Position numbers and translations under genes: made by a program
The notes under the pieces: generated by a model
The model's database searches: none
What the model saw: the letters and a program-made list of their open reading frames with translations, nothing else
What the model was told of the DNA's origin: nothing
DNA from: Batkoa obscura
Taxonomy: Eukaryota; Entomophthoromycota; Entomophthoromycetes; Entomophthorales; Batkoaceae
NCBI GenBank assembly: GCA_030770535.1
Contig: JASVEC010000008.1
Location: 372,001 to 436,000 of the forward strand
Direction: 5' to 3'
Length of the DNA stretch: 64,000 nt
In this document: piece after piece, positions 56,904 through 64,000 of the stretch
How the letters are laid out: each line of letters begins with the position of its first letter
Numbering within the stretch: the stretch's first letter is position 1

Positions 56904-58847
56904 TTAACTTAAAACTGTTTTAGTTCTAATTGATCGTTTAATACGTTCTGATAAAGATCTATCTTTTTTACCAACTAATGCAGTAACAATACCACTTTTA
57001 CCAGCACGAGCAGTTCGACCACATCTATGTAAGAAATCAACCACCGAAGTCGGAAAGTCATATAATATTACATGATTTACTGAGGTAGTATCAAGGCCAC
57101 GTGAAGCTATATCAGTGCACAAAAGTATTTTGGGGATTTTATCTATTGTGGTGTCAGTTTTGGTTTCGGGCTCACGAGTAGAACTGGAAAAAGCATATGA
57201 GCTAGATATTGTTGGTGAGCTTGGATAAAGAAATTGTTGGATCTCTTTCTCAGTTGCTGGTGGAGTATTAGGAAAAGCCTCTTTACCATAAAGTGATATA
57301 CTTGGTATTTTTCTATCCATCAAAAAAGTTTGTGCAATTGAGACTGATTTACGAGTATTACAAAATATTATAATTCTATCCCTTGATTTTTGTTGAGCAG
57401 TGCTCGAGGTTCTTTGATCAAATTGTCTTAAAATATCTAAAAGCGCTAACTGTCTATTGCCTTGATAATCTTTCAAATCAACAAAGTGTTGCTTACAGTT
57501 TGGAAGGGCTTTGTGCAAAGAAGGGGTGGTAATTTTAAGTATGTTAGGGAAAAGCTTATCAAGGGTTTGAAGGACTAATTTAGGTAAAGTTGCAGAGACT
57601 ATTTGAATTTGGTAACTTCTTTTTAATTTCTCATTAGTTTTCTTAACTCCATCTATAATATCTTTAACATCACCAGCAAATCCTTTTTCAAACATAGTAT
57701 CTGCTTCATCAATTGCCATTTGCGTCACTTCAGACAAAGATAAATTTCCAGTAAGTAGATAGCGTTTTAATGATGCTGGAGTAGTTACCAAAATATCAAA
57801 CGGTGTATTCAATCTACGCAAAAAATCCTTTCTTACTGTTGATCTGGTTAGCAAAACTGTACGAAATTTTGCTAAATGGGATATTTTTTTTGAAACTGCG
57901 TATACTTGTTCTGCTAAAGCGCAACTTGGTACAAGTACTATTGCCCTTGGTCTGTTTAGTTTACGTAAATCCGTGGTACTCAGAAGCCTAAGTTCTTGAC
58001 TATTCAGAACATCTTTATTATCCATTTCCATATTATTAAGTAAAATATCGTTTCCTTCTTCAGATTTGAGTTTAGAAATTATTGGTAACAAATAAGCCAA
58101 AGTTTTTCCAGAACCGGTTTCAGCTGCTAAGAGAATATGTGATTTATTGTTTTTCAAAAGCTCTGGGATGGCCAGTGCTTGGATTTCAGTAGGCTTCAAT
58201 TTGGTTGGCTCAATATTTGGGAATAGCTTTTGAATGCTTTCTAATAGCTGAGGATAAAGCTCTAAGTCTTCGAAATTTAACTCTTTTATCCTCTTCTCTA
58301 AGGACTCTATAGTTTCGGTTTCTGCCATATCAAATTTTGTAACCTTAACTTGATTAGTATTCCCTACTTCCTTAACTTTAGGTTTATCTCTACGATTGCG
58401 CTCACGTTCTTTGAACTTTTTCTTTGCGCTAATAGTCTCATAGGTTAGATTTAAGTTTGGCTTTGACCCCTTTTTAATATCCGAGGGTAGGGATTCTAAT
58501 TTAAATCTGGTTGGAATAAAACCTCGAGTTTTTTTTGAAACTGGTTTCGCTGTGAATCTTTTACTCTTTTCCTGTTTAACCAACATTCTTCTACGTTCAT
58601 TTCCTGTCAATCCATCAGGTCTTTTATGCTTCAAAAGGGATGAATAACTTACTTTCGATCTACTTCTTTCATTTAATCGTACTGAAGTATAAAAAGTATT
58701 ATAGAGGTTGAGTGCTGGGATGCTATTTTCTTTTCTTATAGAAGAGTCATAAAGTTTACTTTTTCCTATAAAATTAGTAGAATTTAAACCGTTTTTTTTA
58801 AGGATATTGCTTCTAGATACTATTAATTTAATACGGTTAAAAATCAT
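56904..58847 (-). CDS. DEAD-box RNA helicase, Mrh4/DDX28-like, probably mitochondrial
   Basis: A 647-residue single-exon protein with ATG at 58847. All core motifs are visible: AAETGSGKT (motif I, about 242-250), VPSCALAEQV (Ia), TTPASL (Ib), DEAD (II, about 378-381), SAT (III, about 416), IIFCNT (IV), CTDIASRGLD (V) and HRCGRTARAG (VI, about 606-615). The N-terminal 110 residues are rich in Arg, Lys, Ser and Asn and almost lack acidic residues at the start (MIFNRIKLIVSRSNILKK), as in a mitochondrial presequence. The long basic N-terminal extension and the insert between motifs IV and V fit the Mrh4/DDX28 group, which helps assemble the mitochondrial large ribosomal subunit. The subfamily assignment is by eye; it could be another organellar DEAD-box protein. 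Confidence 0.85.
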   Translation of the reverse strand: MIFNRIKLIVSRSNILKKNGLNSTNFIGKSKLYDSSIRKENSIPALNLYNTFYTSVRLNERSRSKVSYSSLLKHKRPDGLTGNERRRMLVKQEKSKRFTAKPVSKKTRGFIPTRFKLESLPSDIKKGSKPNLNLTYETISAKKKFKERERNRRDKPKVKEVGNTNQVKVTKFDMAETETIESLEKRIKELNFEDLELYPQLLESIQKLFPNIEPTKLKPTEIQALAIPELLKNNKSHILLAAETGSGKTLAYLLPIISKLKSEEGNDILLNNMEMDNKDVLNSQELRLLSTTDLRKLNRPRAIVLVPSCALAEQVYAVSKKISHLAKFRTVLLTRSTVRKDFLRRLNTPFDILVTTPASLKRYLLTGNLSLSEVTQMAIDEADTMFEKGFAGDVKDIIDGVKKTNEKLKRSYQIQIVSATLPKLVLQTLDKLFPNILKITTPSLHKALPNCKQHFVDLKDYQGNRQLALLDILRQFDQRTSSTAQQKSRDRIIIFCNTRKSVSIAQTFLMDRKIPSISLYGKEAFPNTPPATEKEIQQFLYPSSPTISSSYAFSSSTREPETKTDTTIDKIPKILLCTDIASRGLDTTSVNHVILYDFPTSVVDFLHRCGRTARAGKSGIVTALVGKKDRSLSERIKRSIRTKTVLS

Positions 58848-59308
58848 TTATACACTTTAAAAAATATAAATATCAAAAAATTATTTTTGTATATAAAATA
58901 TATAATTGGAAATTCTCAGCTTCGAATTTACCCAATCATTTTTAGGGGTAATTCTTTAACTTCAAATTCGATAGTATAATAATAATAATAATAATAATTC
59001 AATTATCATTTTATACTTTAAAAATGAGCAGTATAATTAAAATACAAAGAAATATATACTTATTTATACATTACATATAGTGTTGATAGAATTGCTCTAA
59101 AATACTTAAGCTTTATTTGGACATTAAGCCGCGATAACTAAATTCTGAAATACTACTTCATATTACCTTAGAAAAGTAGTTTTGAAAAACAATTTAATAA
59201 TAAAATGTTTAATTTAGGTTTTACAGATTTATTCTAATAAACAAGCTATAAGATTGTAAGTATAATATATTCAAATGCCTTTTTATTAATATATTTATTA
59301 AATTTAAA
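58848..59308. other. Intergenic spacer between the DEAD-box and CLASP-like genes
   Basis: About 460 bp, AT-rich, with a short TAA microsatellite at about 58976-58999. Probably the DEAD-box promoter and the 3' region of the CLASP-like gene. Confidence 0.6.
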
Positions 59309-61451
59309 TTAAGTCTCCTTGTTGGTATCCACCAATTTGCAGTTTTTACTACTTTGAGTTGATTCTTCTTTTAATTCCAGGAAGTCAATTTTACGTTTGT
59401 TATATTGTGCAATAGAAAGTTGTCTATCATCATTATTTCCTTGAAACATGTCTAGTTCTCCGCCACTCACCTTACTCCTTTCCTTTATTTCTTTTACTTC
59501 TTCATAGTACTTATCAATATTTAAAATAATTTCACTATCCAAAGATATTTCAGAATCTGGATGTTCGTCTTTTCTATATTTATCGATCTGTTCATACTCG
59601 TTACATGGATCTAAACACAAAAGAGGGTTTGACTGCATTTTTGGTGCAGGTAAAAATCCGTCTCTGTTTTTTGATGCAATAGCAACTTCTTTAGCATCAA
59701 ATAAAATCGCCTTTGTTGATTTTTTATTATCCGGTAGTTTGAAAGGCGATGGAGGTGTAAGCAAAGAATAATCTTTTGTTGGTGTTATATCCAACAAGGT
59801 ATCTGTATTATTGGTAAGATCTTTTAATTCTCTTTCATTTTCGCTTAAAGAGACGTCATCTGAATTATCACTTGTAACATAAGTGTTTAAATTTTCATTT
59901 TCAGATTGTAGTGCTTCAAAGCTCTCATTTTCATCTTCCTCATCGCTACCGCTCCTTCCTTGTGATGAGAATTGATTGGTGTTTTCACGCATGTATAAGT
60001 CTCTCCCATTATAAATATCTGTGCTTTTATTATTATGGTGATTTAAGGGTATAGTGTAATCACTTTGAGATATAAAATCAGTATTTAAGTACTCTTTTCC
60101 GTTAGATGCCTTTGGTTTTGACTTAATAGTTGCTTCTGCAGTATTAGACTGTGAAGTAGTACTGAACTGTGCAAATTTTGGAGATCCGATGATACGGGAT
60201 AAAATTGTTCTGGGCGTTGCTGTTGAATCTAACGATTTTTCATCTAAGTCTCCATTTTCAGGCGTAAAGTTAAATTTTTTATCCATAGTACTGTTTTCAA
60301 CGTTGTCGAGGTTGTAATTACTATCATTAGTTGGTTTTAATAATTCATTATCTACTAATTCCTGGTTTTTCGGCTCTAATATGGTTTTTTTCTTGATTTC
60401 CAATTCCACTTGATCTTTACTAATTTGAGGGGTCATTGGGTTGAAATTTCTATGTGAATTACTATAAGATTGGTCAGAGGTAAAGGTATTTGATGAATCC
60501 TTATGACTTTGATTTTTACTCCTATCATTCCTCAAATGCACCTCAACATCATTTTTAGCCCTTACTTCTATTGTAAAATTATCACTTTTTGATGTGAATT
60601 TCTTTTGTACATTTGATTGATTGTCAAACCCGGGAAGAAAACATTCAATGTTCTTTATCGTTGGAAAACCATTCGGAAATAAAGTCGAATATTTACTAGG
60701 GATGAAAGGAAACTCACATTTAAAGTCATTGACTTTTAATTTCATTTTTTTTGGCATGGAAATGACCAAATTCTTCCCCAAGTAAGGGTTGCGTTTTAAA
60801 AAGCAAAAAGATGCGAGTTGACTAATTTTACAAGCATCAAAATAAGTGCAATGAACTCCATAAATCAGAGATGATTCTATAATATTTTCATGATATACTA
60901 AAATAGAAGAATCAAAATAGCAAATCGCAAGTTCAAGGAGCTTCAAACCCGAATATTCAGCGAATGGGTGATTCCTTTGAATGATTTCACAAAACAAAGG
61001 TATTAAATTACTTGAAGGGCAGATGATAGACACCATTACAACGCAATCGAAGGCCTTTTTTCTTACGCTTAGACAATAGTTATCTAAACAACACAGTATC
61101 TTTGGAACGTAAAAAAGTATTAATGGGTTAAAATCTTCTTTAAGAACCAACAGTACATCCATAAACACTTGAATTAAAAGTGATAACTGGGACATTTCGC
61201 CATGTTCAAACTAAAAGCGTTAAAGTCATAAAATAAAACATGGAACATAAAAGACTTACAACTAAACTCAATGAATCATAAATCTGCTGTAAATAATAAA
61301 TAACTTCCAAAGGGTGTCTTTTAGCAACTTCAACCAATTCTATTAATTTAAATAAAGATGTCTTCAGGTATATACTGTTATTGCATATTAAATCTTTTCT
61401 AAAATTGTTTTTAATTCCTTCTACTAACTTTTGTAAGTCTTTTAATGACAT
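59309..61451 (-). CDS. CLASP-like TOG/HEAT-repeat protein (microtubule-associated candidate)
   Basis: Two exons, 61451-61260 and 61210-59309, join in phase 0 over a 50-bp intron (GTAAGT...TTTTAG), giving 697 residues from the ATG at 61451. Residues 1 to about 215 are all-helical with a HEAT/TOG pattern. LVLKEDFNPLILFYVPKILC and SVRKKAFDCVVMVSIICPSS, followed by LIPLFCEII, resemble the CLASP N-terminal TOG domain of Cls1/Stu1/CLASP proteins, which bind tubulin and stabilise microtubules. After about residue 240 the protein is acidic, Ser/Asn-rich and probably disordered. It is much shorter than typical CLASPs, with a single TOG-like domain. The assignment is by pattern only. Confidence 0.65.
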
Positions 61452-62766
61452 TTTAAAAAATAACGTTGCATAAAAGTACAAATTTAACTTTTAAATTTGA
61501 TCTTTACTAAATTCTGATTGGGCAATAACCTACAAAAAAACGATTAAAAAACAAATTACCAAAAAATGCAACTATTTCGATTCTCTTGCGACCCGATTAA
61601 TTGTTCATTTAGAGATAAAATTTAACCAGAACTATAATTTAACATAAGAATAAGGTTTGAAAAAGCAGCCAAATAAGATTCTGTTACAAAGTCACTAATA
61701 ATTAGGTCGCAATAGAGCTGCAACAGGGTGTACAAAAAAAATCAAATTATATAACTAAAAAAAAAGACAAAAGGTTAATTTAAATCTGACTGAGCTTAAA
61801 TTGTAAATAAAATTGATTTGGTTTGACTAATTACTCAAATTGACTCAAAAGTGTAGAAATAATTAAGGTTGAAGCTCAAAATTTTTTTACACAAACTCAT
61901 AATTATATAAAAGTAATTCAAGTATAAAGAATTATATTAAATTAAAACCAATCAAGTACAAAACAAATATTGATATAAATCTTAACTTACTTTCTATTTG
62001 TACTTTACTATTAAAAAAAATTAATAAGAATTATTTCAAAACTATTTTTACATTATTCCGAGCTTATGTAAAATAATTAAGCTTTTGTTATTTTTTTAAG
62101 TTATATAATTAAAATTTAATAAGACAAATATAATTATTTTTTATTTAAATAAAATATATAAAAGTCAAAAAGTTTTAATAATTGAATTTTAAAAATATAG
62201 ATAAAATATAAATAAATAAATCAGTTTTAAAATTCATTTAGTATAAAGCTATTTAAACTTCAAGCATTACAAAATACAATTTATTTCAAAGTTTATTAGC
62301 AAATCTGTGAAACTTTTAGCTGTGGCCCCTCAAAAAAAATCCATATTAGTGAAATCACAAATAGTTGCATCTTTAGAATAAAAAAAGGCTTAAAATTGAG
62401 TTTCAAATTGAAGCTGGAATCATAAAATAATTGATTATCAGCTCACTTTTAAGCCAAAACATAATGTTGTAGGCTAAAATGAACACCAAAAAACAATTTC
62501 AACTGTAAGAAATAAATATGATTTGCCTAAAATTCGTTATATTCTTGGGGAGTTAATATTTTCTCAAAACTTTTCGTGACCCCTATATTAAATCCAGTTT
62601 TTACTAAGCAAAATCAAGTGTTTACGCATTATTTAAATTTTTACTCAGCTTTTTGCTTACCCATTTTGCAACTAAAATAAGATAAAAAAAAGTGGTGGGA
62701 ACAAAAAGACAAACTTCTCCTTCACATCAATAAAAAACCAAGAATAATATAGATAGTGATAGCGAT
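61452..62766. other. Divergent promoter region, no gene seen
   Basis: About 1.3 kb of AT-rich DNA between the start of the CLASP-like gene and the start of the right-edge ORF. No MITE of the 105-bp family and no coding frame is visible. Confidence 0.6.
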
Positions 62767-64000
62767 ATGGAGGGAAAAATGAATAATATATCTCCCAAAA
62801 AATCAAGTTCTAAGAGAAGCTCAAATATTTTTGATTCGAGTACAACGGAATTTAATATCGGATCATCCATTTTAAACAATAGTAATGGAAGCAATGCTGG
62901 TGGTTTCAACCTTGGATCATCTACTTCAAATGGTAACACCGGAAGCAATTATCATGAATTTACTACCATGCCATCCACTTTAAATAATAACAATGCCCAA
63001 AGCAATAGTGCTGATCTTAATAAGAACAATGATCCTCAAATTAGATATAAAGACAATAAAATTAAAAAAAGAGGTCTATCTGAATCTAACTTAGCAGCAC
63101 TGAATGACGCAAATACCCCAATCAATGGATCAGGGATCGATATTAGAAGCTTTAATAAGAGAAGGATAGAAGAGAGCTTTAAAAAAGATTCTAACTTAAA
63201 ATCAGATGTAATAAAGAGTAAAGAAAAGGAGTTCACTAAGACACCGGATGTTCCAATAAAGTCTGAGGACGGTTATTCAGGGTTTAGAAACAATATCTTA
63301 AACTCTTATGGTAATACTAAATCTGAATTTAACACTGATTCGAATAAATTGGATGGGGATAAGACACACTTTGTAGAAACAAAGGAAGATGGTAATGTAA
63401 CAGATTATTTTAAGGATTTTTCAAACATAAACAATCAAAGTACAGATTTTCAAAAGGAAATATTAGTTAAGGAGGAGCAAGAATCTAAGTCTATAAGTGG
63501 TGGGATTTATAAAAATATAGCACAAAAATATTTTGGATCTCAGCCAAATAGTCAAGGCTCTATTAAAGCAGAGTCTGATTTACAATCGCTAAATAGTTTA
63601 GAAAGTGCGGGAAAAAATGACGTAGATTTGAACAAAAGGGGGAATTTTGATACTAGCAAATCTCTTAAAGGCCTTAATCAAATAATAAAAAATTACAGTA
63701 GCGACATAATTGATCAATCAAAATTTGAAGGCATTAGAAATTCGATAGAAAAGGACTGTGGCTCTGTTGAAATTCATGGAGCCCAATTTTTAAATAAAGA
63801 GGAGCTCGGACTTAGAGCACCTTCTGGGTTTGGGGAAATCAAAACATTGAAGATTTATAAAAATGAAGTTAAAGGAGATAATCATACTAACTTCAATAAT
63901 ATTACTGATGCCATTATCAATAATGATAACCAGCCAATGACTCAGTCGTTTGATTTCCTTAAGGAATTAACAAAAAATGGAAGCTTTGAAGATCAACTAG
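62767..64000 (+). CDS. Unknown Ser/Asn/Lys-rich protein, continues past the right edge
   Basis: An open frame of 411 codons runs from the ATG at 62767 (MEGKMNNISPKKSSSKRSSN) to the window end without a stop; an in-frame stop lies at 62731. Early residues contain repeated phrases such as GSSILNNSNGS and GSSTSNGNTGS, later ones are polar with many Lys, Asp and Asn (for example GGIYKNIAQKYFGSQP, APSGFGEIKTLKIYK). There is no signal peptide, membrane segment or known domain in the visible part, and a basic KKSSSKRSS patch could be a nuclear localisation signal. A folded domain may lie beyond the edge. Base composition is less AT-rich than the flank and there are no stops over 1.2 kb, supporting real coding. 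Confidence 0.7.
   Translation, partial: MEGKMNNISPKKSSSKRSSNIFDSSTTEFNIGSSILNNSNGSNAGGFNLGSSTSNGNTGSNYHEFTTMPSTLNNNNAQSNSADLNKNNDPQIRYKDNKIKKRGLSESNLAALNDANTPINGSGIDIRSFNKRRIEESFKKDSNLKSDVIKSKEKEFTKTPDVPIKSEDGYSGFRNNILNSYGNTKSEFNTDSNKLDGDKTHFVETKEDGNVTDYFKDFSNINNQSTDFQKEILVKEEQESKSISGGIYKNIAQKYFGSQPNSQGSIKAESDLQSLNSLESAGKNDVDLNKRGNFDTSKSLKGLNQIIKNYSSDIIDQSKFEGIRNSIEKDCGSVEIHGAQFLNKEELGLRAPSGFGEIKTLKIYKNEVKGDNHTNFNNITDAIINNDNQPMTQSFDFLKELTKNGSFEDQL

Overview
The window reads as nuclear DNA of a very AT-rich fungus. Spliceosomal introns of about 48-70 bp with GT..AG ends and TACTAAC-like branch points interrupt several genes. The protein set is fungal: a velvet regulator, a Mig1/CreA-type zinc finger, an RRT8/UsgS-like membrane protein, an FG nucleoporin, a Fun30/SMARCAD1 remodeller, an Mrh4/DDX28-like mitochondrial DEAD-box protein and a CLASP-like protein. 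Tandem Sel1-repeat pseudokinases and a membrane-anchored kelch protein are reminiscent of early-diverging lineages (for example Mucoromycota/Glomeromycotina), but the species cannot be fixed from the sequence alone. I see no tRNA, rRNA or CRISPR.

Layout. 1-4.93 kb: a minus-strand secreted Ser/Thr-rich mucin-like wall protein running off the left edge. 6.6-9.6 kb: an FG nucleoporin (minus). 9.6-12.6 kb: gene-free, with short transposons. 12.6-18.0 kb: two tandem intron-containing Sel1 pseudokinase genes (plus). 18.1-21.3 kb: an EI24/RRT8-like membrane protein, a doubtful small ORF and a velvet protein (all minus). 21.3-25.5 kb: gene-free. 25.5-33.0 kb: PH-domain, C2H2 zinc-finger and kelch genes (plus). 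33.2-36.1 kb: an 11-exon SNF2 gene (minus, 795 aa as assembled here). 36.1-56.6 kb: a dense nest of transposable elements with no recognisable host gene. 56.9-61.5 kb: a DEAD-box helicase and a CLASP-like gene (minus). 62.8 kb to the end: a low-complexity ORF running off the right edge.

The most striking content is the mobile DNA. One family of about 105-bp MITEs (ends TATGGGGATGT / ACCCCCATA) occurs about two dozen times, mostly between 36 and 57 kb. A 2.87-kb element at 38108-40977 has 22-bp inverted ends whose outer bases match one MITE end, and it encodes a DDE-like transposase. It looks like a relative or possible driver of the MITEs. Its fragments recur nearby as deleted, inverted, mosaic and palindromic copies, often with a MITE exactly at the junction. 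A different element (49989-52558) has 459-bp, apparently near-identical terminal inverted repeats. A decayed LINE (about 45.2-49.0 kb) with endonuclease, RT and RNase H traces lies beside it. A perfect 30-bp hairpin at 27501-27588 is unexplained.

The host genes do not form a pathway. The only clear relationships are the tandem Sel1 pseudokinase pair and the convergent kelch/SNF2 and divergent CLASP-like/right-edge arrangements.
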